DNA of 64,000 bases from positions 2,600,501 through 2,664,500 of the forward strand of contig LR746280.1 in assembly GCA_902729315.2 (NCBI GenBank), given 5' to 3'. This document shows, piece by piece, positions 35,055 through 47,808 of this stretch (the stretch's first letter is position 1; every line of letters begins with the position of its first letter). The notes under the pieces were generated by a model. The model searched no databases and was not told the DNA's origin. It worked only from the letters and a program-made list of their open reading frames with translations. This DNA comes from Spirodela intermedia. Lineage: Eukaryota > Streptophyta > Magnoliopsida > Alismatales > Araceae. Made by a program: the position numbers and the translations under genes.

Positions 35055-35930
35055 TGTAAGACCGAAGAGAGTTGGACGTCAGCGAAAGAGAGCACAGTTC
35101 TTCCTTCGTATTACATGATTGCATTGGATTCATGAATTTTTTATATGACGAAATGAATAAAGAAGAAAGAAAGATGGAAAAGACTCGACGAAGGTCTACT
35201 GCACTAGAGAGTAATTTTACAAAATAATTATACAGATTTGGTCCCAGATGAAAAATCGATCTCGTAGCACGCCCAGGCTTCGCAGAATACAAATTAGAAA
35301 CAATTTAGTATGAACTAGCCCTCTAAGCAGGTTCTCATGACCACGGCGAGGACAAAGAACACGGAGAAAACTGAGGCAGATACTCAGAAGTACGGAAACG
35401 GTGATGGAAAAAAACTAGAGAAAATTTGAAACTTGGATTTTAATTCGACGGGCGTAAAAATGAAACGAATAAAAAACGGAGGGACTCGAAGCGGAATCAT
35501 GAACGGAGCAGGGGGATAAGGAATTCAGAGGAGTGCATACAATGGCAAGCTCTAGTGTCCCCGCCGGCAGACCGGACGGGGAAAAGAAGGGGAAACGAGT
35601 TGTGACAAGAAAATGGTCGAGAAATCGTGGGAATTTGTTCCCCTGCACGTAGAGGCCGCAGCAGCGGGAACACCCAATGCAGAATGACAGTCCATCCCCT
35701 TTTTCAGAGTACTGTTACAGAGAAAGAGGGAGGTGGGCGCCATGGCCGCCTACGCGGTGGTCCCCTTCAGTGGGAACCCGCCTGATGGAAAACGCGTCAC
35801 AGAGAGAGAGAGAGAGAGTAAAGAAGATGGTCAAGGTGGGGGCTTTCAAACGGGGCTTACCAGCAGAGGAGAGAGAAATGAGACGCTTGAGTATCGGACC
35901 GAAAACGGGGGGTGGAGGGAATTTTATAGT
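35055..35930 (-). promoter_or_regulatory. PSS1 promoter and 5' leader
   Basis: On the minus strand TATAAAA lies at 35,922-35,928. A leader intron is plausible: donor CCATT|GTATGC near 35,541 and acceptor TCTTACAG ending near 35,056, 27 bp before the ATG. The presumed first exon carries an upstream open frame starting at ATG 35,743 (63 codons), which could restrain translation. A (GA)n tract lies at about 35,800-35,818 between the TATA box and the leader. Confidence 0.5.
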
Positions 35931-35969
35931 ATACGCGTCCTGTGAGAAACCCCCAACTTTTTCTTAATT

Positions 35970-38200
35970 ATAGTTTTACCCCAACCACGATGTCGGCCCT
36001 GGGCATTTTTTCGTTTTTCCTCATTTTTCACGTTTTTAGTGTTTTCTATCCTCTCTCTCTCTCTCTCCCGCTCGCTCGCTATCTCTCTGTCTTCTTCTTA
36101 TTCTACGAGACAAAACTGATCATGAACAAGATGGCAAAAGAAGGGCTCAAGAGAGATGGATGCCTGAACGCGCATAATTTATGAAATTCACGTTTGTTCT
36201 TCGTGAGCACTGAGAACAGACTCTTTCCCTCTCTATCATAATAACTTGGTCTCTCACTCCTCTGTGGGTATCTATTAGGGAGGGCCTCATACCATGAAAA
36301 TGAGAACATCTTTTTTCTCTAAAAACTTTCAAATCTACCGCAGAGTGGCTATCTTCATGGACCCATACTTAATAGGATTTCATCCTTAGGCTTATTTTCC
36401 AAGCTTCTTTTCTTCCCAAATGTTTGTCTAGGCCTTGAGGAAGATGCTTGCGTCCACCACATTGACACTCTGAGATCTAGATGTATGCATTCACATGACC
36501 GCATAAGTAAGTGTATATGTGTATCATTTATTTTATCAAGAAATTAATAAACGAGACTACCCAGATAAAGTTCTCATTATTTCTCGAAGATGGCCTACAA
36601 TTATTCATCCGAAGTAGATTCTAATATGGTTCTTGGGGTCAACGCTTTTTGAGTCAAAATGTAGACACTTGTGGGCAAAATAAAAGATCAAAATTAGAGA
36701 GTTTAAAGGTTGGGGATGATCGCATTACGGCACTACATCTTGGCTGAAACTGGAAATAAAGACCACTTTTATGATGCACAAAGAACCAAATGAAGATGAG
36801 GGTAGCCAAGTACCAGACATCAACGCCTGAAGTCGAAGTGCTGATACTTTTGAGCAAAATAGAAGGTCAAGATTGGAAAGGTCAAAGGTTGCCCCAGAGT
36901 AAATGACTAGGCTATCATACTTGAAGATCAAAACAAGGAAGCGTGGCCTATGTGAATAGAAGAGTCGGAAAACCAAGGGAATGGGTGTTGACTTTTGCTG
37001 TAACCGGTATAATCCCCTTGCAAAGGCAGACATCGACCAGAGGTTTTAGTCTTCGACTACACTCAGATGGATGGAATCCTCAAGGGGGAGCGTGACTACA
37101 CCTTCAGCGTTATGGAGAACATACGAGCTAGGGGTTGTAATGCCCTGCTGATGCAGAAGAGTATCCTAAGGGATGCAGTGATGAACCTCTAGCTAGCTGA
37201 AAACACAGACCCGAATCAGTGTATGTAATAGTGGGTAAAGATATTAGTGACTGTCAAGGAGAATAAGCTAGTTTATTTGGAGAAAAAAATCGATATAAAA
37301 TATTTTATCTAGGGATGATATCAGGTTCAACCCCGAAGCACTTGACTTTTTTGCCCATTTCTGACCTCGAACATCCTTGTGAGGATGCTGGTGGTGAGGG
37401 CTTTCAACCAGCTGGTCATTCATGGTGTCCTTTGCATTGTTGGGCAGTCATAGTTTTCTATGTTCTGCAGCCGCGTTGGTCACCGACTATACTTAAAACT
37501 GCTGACATTTTGTGGACAGCTTTCTTCATTGCTTCTTGAAGAAAAGGTACTCGCCATGAAAAATATTGCGTTACTCGTAAATTATTTCCTACCACCTGAA
37601 ATATTGAAGGCGATAAATAGAGGCGTCAGAGACGCAAGCAACACTCTCTCCCTCTCGAGATATCTTTTTCTATAAGTTGTGCAGACATAAATGACGACCA
37701 ACAAATAAGTTTGGCTTTGGTAGCACTTGCTCCAAATGCACAATATTTTTGGAACTTTAATGTTCTTCAAAAAATAAGCTTAATCTCAATTGTTCTTGCT
37801 TTAAACTATAATGTTGTTTATAGAGTGCGATAAATTTCACCAGCTCGGTGCACCTGCATAAATGAGACGGTAAGTCACAGATGACGTTCCATTGGGTTTA
37901 CTGCCCAATCTCCATATTTTAGAAAGGCTGAGAATACACTCATTCTATACTCGCAGGCCTTCTTCTCAATTGACAACCCTCTTGTATGAGTGGCATGCCT
38001 AGCATGACGTGAGTTCTCTATCTTGGTCGTATTGTTTCCACCCTTTTGGTCTTCCCAAATTCTTGGCTCTTCTAAATTATGGGTATACAACGTGCATGGT
38101 TCTTCCATACTCTTCCTAGGGTGGAGCTCACTTGGACTTCTCCGTGAGAGCAAATATTTGGAGTGTCCAAAACTAAGAAAATAGCAGCAAAATATTTGTT
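35970..38200. other. Intergenic stretch with an imperfect duplication
   Basis: No gene is recognisable. Between 36,665 and 36,900 an imperfect direct repeat about 180 bp apart is visible: GGGCAAAATAAAAGATCAAA with AGGTTG, and GAGCAAAATAGAAGGTCAAG with AGGTTG. A CT-rich patch lies near 36,050-36,090. The rest is unremarkable. Confidence 0.4.

Positions 38201-38204
<4 letters not shown>

Positions 38205-38254
<50 letters not shown>
38205..38254. repeat. Long (CT)n microsatellite at the outer edge of the Gypsy element
   Basis: About 25 CT units lie just outside the left LTR of the decayed Gypsy element. Confidence 0.95.
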
Positions 38255-38257
<3 letters not shown>

Positions 38258-38274
38258 ATGATACCTGTATATAC

Positions 38275-41200
38275 ATTATATATGCTTATCTATGTATATA
38301 TGTGTGTGAATAACAAAATACACAAGAAGAAGATAAATATGCAGTGAAAATAGAAGAGATAGGAAACAAGTTTGAGTTTCCAAGAATCTTAGAATATGAT
38401 GTTGTTTGGGAGAATTCTTACTCTCTCCCACAGTCATAACTTATACTAAAACACCATGTCCCCCAACTGTCCCTCGATCTCACTCTTAATACTTCATCCT
38501 TTTATTAGACAAATGACAAAATTTTCCCTTAATCAACATTCATTGAATTCTCATGAGGGGCAATTGGGTCCTTTGCCTTAGAAGTTATTGGACTTAGTTG
38601 ACATACTCTTTTCTATTTGGAATACGTTAGGCTCATTGGGGGCCTAGCATTATTCCTCCCTCAAAGAAAAACCTTATCCTTAAGGTGGTAGGTTGAGAAC
38701 TATCTTCACAATACAATGGTCAATTATCATAATGCTTTAGATGATAATAGATGGTACCATTGGACTAACACTTTAGTTCCATTATAAGTGTGATGGTGTA
38801 CAAGTACTTTTTATGAGCTAATAATCAACTTGAACTCTGCATGTGGTGTAGACATAAGGGACTGGCTGGAGTCTTGTATGAGTTTCTTTCTAATATGAGA
38901 CATGAAAAATAGGGTGAATGTAAATCACAGCCAAAAGTTATAAATAGTAAATAAATAGTCTATTATTCTCAACAATTTAGCAAGGTCTAAAGTAATATGA
39001 CACTAATTTCTCATTCTGCTAGTGAGTAAGAGATTATAGTCAAGATGTCATGAGTTTGAAATAAAACTAATCTTTAAACTTTTAATTAGCTTATCTACGC
39101 CAATTATCGATATGGGTTTTATTTGTGTTTATACCCAAAACTTCATCTCTTTCATGCAATTATTATTTGATCTCTATAATCTTGTCAACATGGTGTTAAA
39201 TTAAAGTAGCGATGGTGGGTCCCTACTTTAGATTATTTTGAAAGAGGTAAATATGTGGGACCATGGTACATGATATTATATCAAAACCCAAACCATAATA
39301 ACTATTTGTTCTACTTTGAGATTCATCTTTTAAGAAGTATTGTAGATTAAGTTTCATGTAATGGTTGACTACTTCTGTCCAACTATTTGTTTGAGGAGAA
39401 TATATTATATTATAGTGTAATTTTTTACCTTATAGCCAAAAGAGCTCAAACTAAAGGGACTCATAAAAATTTGATCACAATCAATTATGATGGTGAAAGG
39501 TAGTCCATGTAAGCTGATGATGTCCTAAATTAATAAATTTACCACTTCTAATTTTGCCTATAGGTGTTTGATAGAGGTAAAGTGGGTGTACCACCATGAT
39601 GGAACTATAGCCCCTAATTGGGGCAATTTATTAATGAGATACATCATCAAATATTTACATATCATGTTATATAGTATAAATGGTCGTAATAGATCACCTA
39701 GTGATAGTACTTCAATCTTATTTATTTGACAAGTCAATCATCACTCTACATATGGTTATTTGATTCTTTATTCCATCTTTTTATAATAGACTTGTTAAGC
39801 TAAATGTTTATACATTTGTATGAACCTAGAGTGTATCCCAAGAGCGTCATTATGGTATTCTCTAAAAATAAGTTGTATGGCATAACTAACTATGATAGAG
39901 TAGGCGTCTTTGGTGAAGTATATACTTGGAGATGCATCTGATCCTTGCTCCAAACTACATACGATGCAGAACAACTTTAAGTCTATTCATACCTCATTAG
40001 ATATAATCCTTCAGGTTCAAAACATAATGTTAAGTGACCATGCTTTTGCCTATCTAGATCTCTTAGAGAGAGCATTGTTGTTTTATTTTCAATTCTACCT
40101 TTATATTTAATCTTGAGGTTTTGTCACATGACTTTCATGAGCCATTTTTTATATTCAAAATAAATCTATTGATGCTCCAATAAGAACTTGAGGCTATGTT
40201 AACTAATATAAATAATAAAATACTATCCAATGTGATAATGTATATATTTTTAAGCTAAGCATTATGGCATTAAGTTTGTCTACATGACAATGTTTGACTA
40301 AAGTAGGCTATGGGTCATTATCACAATATTAATATCTTTTGACATCTAAAAATGTTGACTTCAATTTTGAATATTTTTAAAAACTCATGTAAGATTAATA
40401 CTAGCGCTATAGTTGGCACAATTTTGAGTTGAGTAATAACCTTTTTCATTTGTTTTCTTCATTTAAAGATATTCTTTTTTCAGTTGGTGTGTCAATGATC
40501 ACTTTAATATTAGACAATTTATTATGAATTATATGTAATATTTGGTTAGGGTGAAAAATCACTAAAGCCCTTTTAGATTAGCAGAATGATCCAATTAAAT
40601 ATTGTTGTAATCTTATTACAATTTATTGATGCTCTTTCTATAGTCACTATGTGACTGATGTATTTCTTTTGTTGACCTTCAAATAGGCATTTCCTTCTAT
40701 TAATGTAAAGTTTGCAATCTTATAGTATTGTATGTTGCACTCAATGTATCTATATCTTTACTATAAATCAAAAACATGTCAAAAAAATACCAACGTAAAT
40801 TTGTGAAGTAAGCCTAAAAAAATAATTTATTAATGAGTAAGATATTTTCAAGTCATGAGTTCTAAGAGCACCACAAAACAATGCCTTCAGTTACCATATA
40901 TCTAAGATTAAGTTCATGGTTACCAAGTTCAACAAACTTAAATTATCTACTATCATGAGTTAGTGTAGTTTGAACATTACACCTTTCCAAATATTTATTT
41001 CCTTCACTATCGTATTAGTGCTCATCATAACCCTATAATAGACAATGGCTAGTAGAAATAATTTTAATTTATTTGTTATTATATATATATTTATGTTAAT
41101 TTGTAATCAATTAAGATAATTGTCTTTTAGTTACTTATGTGTCTCAAAAGCCTCTTTGTACATAGATTAATCAACATTATGATCTACTTGATGAACAATT

Positions 41201-43921
41201 CAATATTTATAACTAATTGAAATTCAGTTTTATTTCATTTAATATGGTTAAGTGAGGTATCAAAAGGAGTGAATTAGTTTCCTAATTTTTTTCTATTCTA
41301 CTCTATTATTCTATTTACATATATATGTGTCAACACATGTTTTAACACACTTTCAGATCTATATGTAGATTCACCTAAGTATCTTCTCTATTTATCATAA
41401 GATCATTCTAATATCTTTCTCTCACTCATGGCCATAAGAAACATAGAGATTTTTATACTAGTTCACCCTTCACCAAGCTATGTCCAATCTCAAAATATCT
41501 CTCTACTGTATTTCATTATTTTCTTTCAAAAACATAATTGATTTCACAAGTTCACAGTCCAAACACCTCTACTTAACCTATGTATATATCACACCCCTCA
41601 TGAGCAAATTTTAACTTTGAGCACTACATGACTAAGTCAATACACAATTTATCTAAGAAAATAACATCCTTGACAAGTAATTTTTGACTCATACCATCTC
41701 ATGCCTTAGCCTAACCCTCTCTCCACTCACCACCCAAGTTATCTTAGGGCTTGATGGAGAAACACAACCTTCAATTTAGCTGATTGACTCATATATCATT
41801 GTAAATAAGTGAAAAAGATGATAATTTTAATTCTTTTTTTGAGATGTGTGACTGCTTTATTATAGAAGATGAAGTAATATCTTCTTCTTGAACTTAAGTG
41901 AATGATGCTGATAAAAATATCTTTGTTCAACATTTATTTGATTTGTCCTTAACTCATCCTCTTTATACTCTAACATATTCATATCATTTCAACATCTAAG
42001 ACTAGTCTTGAATTTATAAATCTTCACATTACTCTATTGATGTACTGGTGACCTTCAATTATTTTATAGTTTCAAGTTTTTCACTCTTACATTTTTTGTA
42101 TGTGATATTTCATCTAAAGATTCATAACTAATTAACATATATTTTTTCTTTGAGGAGCATGCTCAAAGGTAGTTGTTTGGCTTGTATTTAAACCATATAC
42201 TATGTTGGTGAATTATCATCAAAAATTTATAGTTCTAACTTTCAGTTATACTTCAACTCAAATCTTTTCAGTCTCATGTGTGTTGCCCTTGATAACATGT
42301 ATGAAGATTCTCAATTGATCAATTGATATTTTTATCTTCATGATCAAACTCAAAGACATGTTACCATCTAGGGTGTGTGAAATCGACCTTGAGTTCTTCC
42401 TTACTTTGAAACATGCCGATCTCTCATAGATGATTTTAGAAATTTCTTCCAAAAGATTTGTGACACTTCAATGGGTAATTATTCTTTTGAGACTAAGTTG
42501 AAATAGATTTTTATTTATTTATTTATTTATGTAGGATTTTGACATGTCACTATACAAGTAATGGCAAAAACTTATCTGCTTTCTTGATGAGGTTATGAAA
42601 ATAGTCCAACTCAGTTGCCTGTGTGACCAAAGATCAATTTTTTCTTTAATCACTTATTATGTGATTTTACTTTGAATAATCAACAATGAGACAAAATTAA
42701 GATTCAACTGAGACTTTATCAAGATCATATGCCATACTTATGATAATCTCTTCAATTTAAATACTATTCAAAATCAAATAAATTATGCCATAAACATTGG
42801 TTCTCAATATCTTAATCTTGCATCTTCTTTGTTAAGTCATAACATATTAATTTTCTTTTTTACTAGTTGCATCATCCTCATGATTGACTTCAATATGTTT
42901 GGGTTGTGTAATTGTATGTCTATCTTGATCTAGTCCTTCATCTAATTTATAATTCTACTCTCTAACACTTCTTCAAACAAGCCTTTCATTACTGAAGGTA
43001 TTAATTTAATGTCTTTCTTAATATCTCTCACTTACCACTATCCAAAAAATACTTGTACAATCTTTAACTTGTACTGATTTGAAGTGCTCTCCAACAACTG
43101 AAACTCTAGGTTCCTTCAATTTACCAAACGGCTCTTAACACCTATCTACTAATACCAAATAGTGCTTCCTCATCAAATCTCATTATATTCATTATAATTT
43201 TGTCTTCCTCCATCATAGGATGTATTGTGAAAAAGAGTTGCTTTCCTTAAATTTCTTATGTATTAATTCTTTCAATACCAATGGATGAATGTTGGCAACT
43301 TCAATCTTCAATATGCTCCCTAGTATTTCAAGTGCGCATCTAGTGACTACTAAATGTTACTATCAGCCAAGGCCTATCAACATCCCCCTTCCATGTTCTA
43401 CTATTGTACTCATACACCTATTAAAATTTCATCTTATCTTGTTTGGCTTAGTTCTCACTCTAATTAGTAATTTCTTTAACTAGAATCTTCTATTTCTTAG
43501 CTCTTCATCCACTTAACCTGCTTTTCTAGGTTTTTCATCCTCTTGTTGTTGAACATTGCTACCATTGCAGCTCATGCTTTAAAACCAGATTGAAAAAATT
43601 ATCGATATAAAACTACTGATGAATAGAGAAATATAAGAATAGAAAGAAAATATTTACTAAAAATAGAAGATTAAAGAGATAAGAAATAAGTTTGGTCTCC
43701 ACATAGCCTCAACCACAATCATAGCTAACTCTAAAACACTCCATGTTCCTCAACCATCCCATAATCCTACTACTAGTACTTGATCTGTTTACAAAGCCAA
43801 GGACCAAATTGTCATTGGGTTCTCACGAGGGGCTGTTGGATCTTTTGTCATAGAAGTTATTGGGTCTGGTTAGCATTCTTTTCTGTATCTAGAATATATA
43901 AGGCCGATTTGGGGCCTAACA
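38275..43921 (-). mobile_element. Old Ty3/Gypsy retrotransposon with both LTRs detectable
   Basis: The element reads right to left. The 5' LTR is about 43,591-43,921 (minus-strand start TGTTAGGCCCC). Just inside it is a decayed tRNA-Met primer binding site at 43,576-43,587, followed by GCATGAGCTGCAATGG-like sequence. The 3' LTR is about 38,275-38,649, preceded by a purine tract CTTTGAGGGAGGA (38,651-38,665). The LTRs share GAGGGGC-TTGG-TC, GAAGTTATTGG and GGGGCCTA in the same order but look very diverged, so the insertion is ancient. Integrase relics read SPQTNSWTEVVNHYMKLNL near 39,340-39,400 on the minus strand. Stops are everywhere and the element is dead. Confidence 0.8.
39240..39620 (-). 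pseudogene. Gypsy integrase core relic
   Basis: The minus strand reads KKLHYNIIYSPQTNSWTEVV then NHYMKLNLQYFLK, matching [31 protein letters not shown] of Gypsy integrases. Upstream, with stops, come LTWTTFHHHN and FYESL-FELFWL, which fit the SKFWxELFxLQG region. It is not functional. Confidence 0.8.
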
Positions 43922-43924
43922 ATA

Positions 43925-44997
43925 TCCATCGTCACTGCATGGGTAAGAGTTTATGTTAATTTATACAAAAGTATCACTTGATATTCACCATGCCATTATT
44001 TTAAAGCAAAGATGAGAAAGAGAAAGAGAGAGAGACACACACACACACACAAATACAACTTACTTGATGAACGATGATGAAGGAACTACAAGAAATTGTT
44101 GATCAGCAAAGTAGGATTGAAAGCCAACAACAGTCCATAACCAACAATTTTGCTTTTCTATCACCCATTATGTCACCTGCCTACTGAAATTAGTAAGATC
44201 AATTCAACATTCTTCAACGATTTGTAAGAACCCATTGACCTAATTTCTCCCCAAAAATATTGTTGTGACTAATCCGGCTCTTCTCCCAGCTAAAATTTAG
44301 TGCAGAAAATTGCTCCTCCTATTATTTTTTTTAAGATCTCTCAAAATATTAAAAGACTTTTTCTGAGTTCTTGGGGTACATCAAAAGCTAATTTACATAG
44401 AAGTGACAAAAATCTAGACGCCACTTCACTCATAATAGAGTCTTGTGTTACAATCTATTTTATCAGATAGAGCATTGAAATATTGGGATTTCAGATGTTG
44501 ATGTTACGGTGTAATTAAAGAAAAAATAGTGTCGTTTTTAGATATTTTCTATTCATTTTTTTTCTGGCCCTGCGCTGGCGAGATCCGATCTTGGTGGGGG
44601 ATGGGCGATGAGAGGAATGTGGGTCCCATCTGTGGGGTCCGTCAACTTGGAATCTTGTGGGCCGACCGTGCTGTCGCGTCCTTGGACAGGAGGGGCTACG
44701 CTTTAGGTCTTCTGAAGCCTCTCCACTGTCCATGGGGACGCTGTGACCACCGTGTGACTGACGCCTTTACGCCCGTAAGGCATCATCCTCCAAACTAATT
44801 GGGGGAGAAGAGAGGCCCCATACTTTTTCTTTCACGTGTTCAAGAGTGGCCAACGTACGCACTTACACGATTTCCACGCCATCGTTATCTGCAGAAAATT
44901 AATTTTTAATGAAAAGTGATCGCTGCAAATAGGGTTGCAGCCTGGAATCTCACGCCACATCCCTGTCTACGATCACCCATATGGCAACCTCCCTCCC

Positions 44998-45031
<34 letters not shown>

Positions 45032-46670
45032 GATCGACGAAGAAAGCTGAACATATTCTTATCTGCCCCAACAGTGCGTGGACTATCTTTAGGAACGTCC
45101 ATGTCGTCTCCTGAATCACAACCCTCCCTAGTTCGAGCTGCGCGTTACAAATTTTGGGCCGAGTTTCAAATGGGCTGAGCTTCTGAGTCAGCCATCATCC
45201 TTAGGGCTTATCTAAAATAATTATACTGTCTCTAATTTGTTGGAGGGAGGGAGGTTGTCAGGGTATCGACACCATTTAGAACGACTGCTGTCGCATGTTC
45301 AGCCGTTTGAGAGGGAATGCAGAAAATTTAGTTGATATGGTGTGTACTACCTTGAAAATAGATCTGTGACGGCTGGGAGGCCGCCGCTGACGGCTACTTT
45401 GTCGCATTGGCAGAGGATGGGGTTCATTGGCCGGAAAAGAAGGTTCCACCCAATTGGTCGGAGGATCCAAAGAGAATTATTGTGAGGTGGCGACACGTGT
45501 CATCCACAGATTCCGCCCCAGCATTCCACCACCTGGCGGACCATATGCAAAGGGCCTGGGGCCGAAAGTTGGACAAATAAGTTAGTATTAAACTAGACGT
45601 AGTGGAGACAAGCGTGGACATTTATCGATACGATTCCATTGGTGAGGGGTCCCTTTCTCCTCTGCCCTCAACGTCTGATCCCCAGGTAAACCCTCATTAT
45701 TACGGCTCATCTTACATGCTAAAATACCCGTACACGAACGTAAACTTCTTGTTCTTCTTAGATTTAAATTGGCAACAGATTTTTAGTTTAATGTTAGACG
45801 AACGTATAATCCATCAATTTTCGATTCATTATAAGAGCTAGGGCTATTACAAGTGTGTTCGCTGATTGCAAATCTGGTCTAGTCTCATCTGCCTTGTTCA
45901 TAAAGCCTACAAAGTTGACTTGACTTGGACGTGAGGGATGGCGTTACAATAGTCAAGCACTAAAAGGTACGAATAAAATATATTATTCTTCGCTTTCTTC
46001 GAAGAGATTTCGAGTTAGATGATGCCCATTTAAATAAATAACAAGAATCATGTAAATGCAATTAAGAGCCTCTTATCTGTAAGTTTAATGGTTCTGGCTT
46101 TTTTGACAGATTATGACAAGATGATCGAAAATATTCTTGTCTTATGATGTTGAGATCTTCAGGCCATTAATATATGTTTTACGGGTAGGAAGCGTAGAAG
46201 TTATTTGATTCGTGAACATAGGTTTTGTTTCATCTCCATCAAAGGCAAAATAGATGATTTTAGGCTTTCTGAACCGTTTTCAGCCTACTGTTGTAATCAT
46301 GCATTCTACAAACTGAGTTTAGAAGTATGATGGAATCGTAAACGCGCGCAACGTTTTTTGTAGCAATCAATAAGTGATCTGGGGTCTCCCTCTCTCTCTC
46401 CCTCTCTTATTTATGATGAGAAAATGATTTAGTTCTCAGATGTGCAAGAAAAAAATTGCATAATTACCTAGGGCAGATGTTATGGAGCCATTTGGGAAGT
46501 TTAATAGTTATATGATAAAGTTGTTATGGCGGAAGAAAAATGACTCATCGCAACATATGAGATTAAACATGTAGCTAAATGTTGAAGCAGATGTGTCACA
46601 GGGTACGTGTTAGCTGTATAACCTGTTTCCTTACGAAAAAGGACATGTTTCTATTATCGGTATCCTTTCC
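43925..46670. other. Intergenic stretch upstream of the MIR156 cluster
   Basis: A GA/CA-rich patch lies at about 44,017-44,051 and a (CT)n tract at about 44,996-45,030. The segment 44,560-45,200 is GC-richer and resembles promoter or leader sequence, but no exon or family motif could be tied to it. Otherwise AT-rich and unremarkable. Confidence 0.4.
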
Positions 46671-46677
46671 GTAAGCC

Positions 46678-46684
46678 TATAAAT
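46678..46684 (+). promoter_or_regulatory. TATA box of MIR156 copy 1
   Basis: TATAAAT in the context CCTATAAATGGAAAGG lies 362 bp before the hairpin. Related blocks lie before copies 3 and 4, which supports its role as the core promoter of a separate pri-miRNA. Confidence 0.6.
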
Positions 46685-46973
46685 GGAAAGGGTTGTGAGA
46701 GCTCTCCAACAAGTATACCTTCTCCTTTCTTTCCATTGGTCCCTTCCTTCCCCCTCCCTCTGTGTGTAGACCTTCGTCTTTCCATCTCTGAGTTCCTCTG
46801 TATCCTCTTCTCTTCCTCTCTCTCTCGCTCGCTCTTTATATATCCTCTTCTCTTCCCCTCTCCTCTCTTCTCTCATCCCTCGCTTCCTGTAAATGAATTT
46901 ATGATCACCTAATAAACACTACTATTTTCTATTCCATGTTTTCCAGTGGAGACAAATCTGGGAACCCAGTGGT

Positions 46974-47030
46974 TTTTTCTTTTTTTCTTTTTTTTTTATG
47001 GTGGGGGTGGGGGGGGTGGGGGGGGGGCAG
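46974..47030. other. T-run followed by G-runs just before MIR156 copy 1
   Basis: A T-rich run ending near 46,998 is followed by G-runs of 5, 8 and 10 separated by single T (47,003-47,027), then CAGG. In RNA or single-stranded DNA this could fold as a G-quadruplex. It ends 16 bp upstream of the mature miRNA. Confidence 0.6.
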
Positions 47031-47040
47031 GATGTGTAGA

Positions 47041-47135
47041 TCTTGTTGACAGAAGATAGAGAGCACAGATGATGAAGTGCAAGGGAAGGCCTGCATCTCA
47101 ATCCTTTGTGCTCTCTATACTTCTGTCATCATCTT
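47041..47135 (+). ncRNA. MIR156: MIR156/157 precursor, copy 1
   Basis: The mature strand is at 47,046-47,066, starting TTGACAGAAG and ending GAGAGCAC. By eye it is identical to the conserved miR157 form of the miR156 family. The opposing arm at 47,110-47,130 (GCTCTCTATACTTCTGTCATC without its last base, one bulged A) pairs with it leaving the usual 2-base 3' overhang. The loop is about 43 bases with its own short inner stem (GTGCA with TGCAT). miR156/157 represses SPL transcription factors and holds plants in the juvenile phase. A TATA box lies upstream at 46,678. This is the first of four related hairpins. Confidence 0.93.
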
Positions 47136-47296
47136 CAACCACCTCCCTCCCTTCCCTTGCCTCCCCTCTCTCCCTCTGCCTCTGCTACGTACTTACCGTA
47201 TGAGATGAAAATACGACTGGAATAGGGTTTTCGTGTTCGAGTAGATGCGCCAAGACGTGTGTGCGCTGGTTGTGTGATCTGTGTCCTCGCGTAAAC

Positions 47297-47302
47297 TATA
47301 AG
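47297..47302 (+). promoter_or_regulatory. TATA-like element of MIR156 copy 2
   Basis: TATAAG lies 304 bp before the copy 2 mature sequence. It is followed by CCTCTCCGTAACC, which is also found before copy 3 as CCTCTCCGCAACC. This suggests promoter and hairpin were duplicated together. Confidence 0.5.
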
Positions 47303-47360
47303 TTTCCATCGGTTCCTCTCCGTAACCTTCTACCTATCCATAAGTTTCCCCCCTCCCCCA

Positions 47361-47490
47361 CTCTCTCTCTCTCTCTCTCTCTCTAGCTAGCTATCTATCT
47401 ACCTCTATCTCTCTGTCCATCTATCAATCTATCCATTTATCTATATATGTATCTATCTACCTAGCTATCGAGCTATCTAGCTATCTATCT
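47361..47490. repeat. (CT)n followed by imperfect CTAT/CTAC tetranucleotides
   Basis: Twelve CT units (47,361-47,384) run into an imperfect CTAT/CTAG/CTAC repeat of about 100 bp, in the leader of MIR156 copy 2. Confidence 0.8.
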
Positions 47491-47595
47491 CTCTCACGCA
47501 AATGCATGTACAATCACCTAAGCAAGGCTCTTACGTTCAATTCCATGTTCTTCCTGGGGACTTGGTTTTGGGTATGCAGTGGTTGAGGGAGCGGG

Positions 47596-47690
47596 GATTG
47601 TTGACAGAAGATAGAGAGCACATATGATCAAGTGCAGGGGGGTCCTGCACCTGACTCCTTTGTGCTCTCTGTACTTCTGTCATCATCTTC
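47596..47690 (+). ncRNA. MIR156: MIR156/157 precursor, copy 2
   Basis: The mature sequence at 47,601-47,621 is identical to that of copy 1. The star arm is about 47,664-47,684 (GCTCTCTGTACTTCTGTCA core). The loop differs from copy 1 (CATATGATCAAGTGCAGGGG). The pairing is as good as in copy 1, so it should be processed. It starts 555 bp after copy 1 and has its own TATA-like element at 47,297. The two could also share one transcript. Confidence 0.92.
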
Positions 47691-47766
47691 AGCCACTGAT
47701 ATGTCTTCCTCCCTCTCTCTCGCTCTCTCCGATACGACTTCCATTCCCTTCTTTTCTTAGACCTCA

Positions 47767-47808
47767 CTCTGTCGTTCTCCCTGTACTTATGTCATCATCT
47801 TTAGCCAC

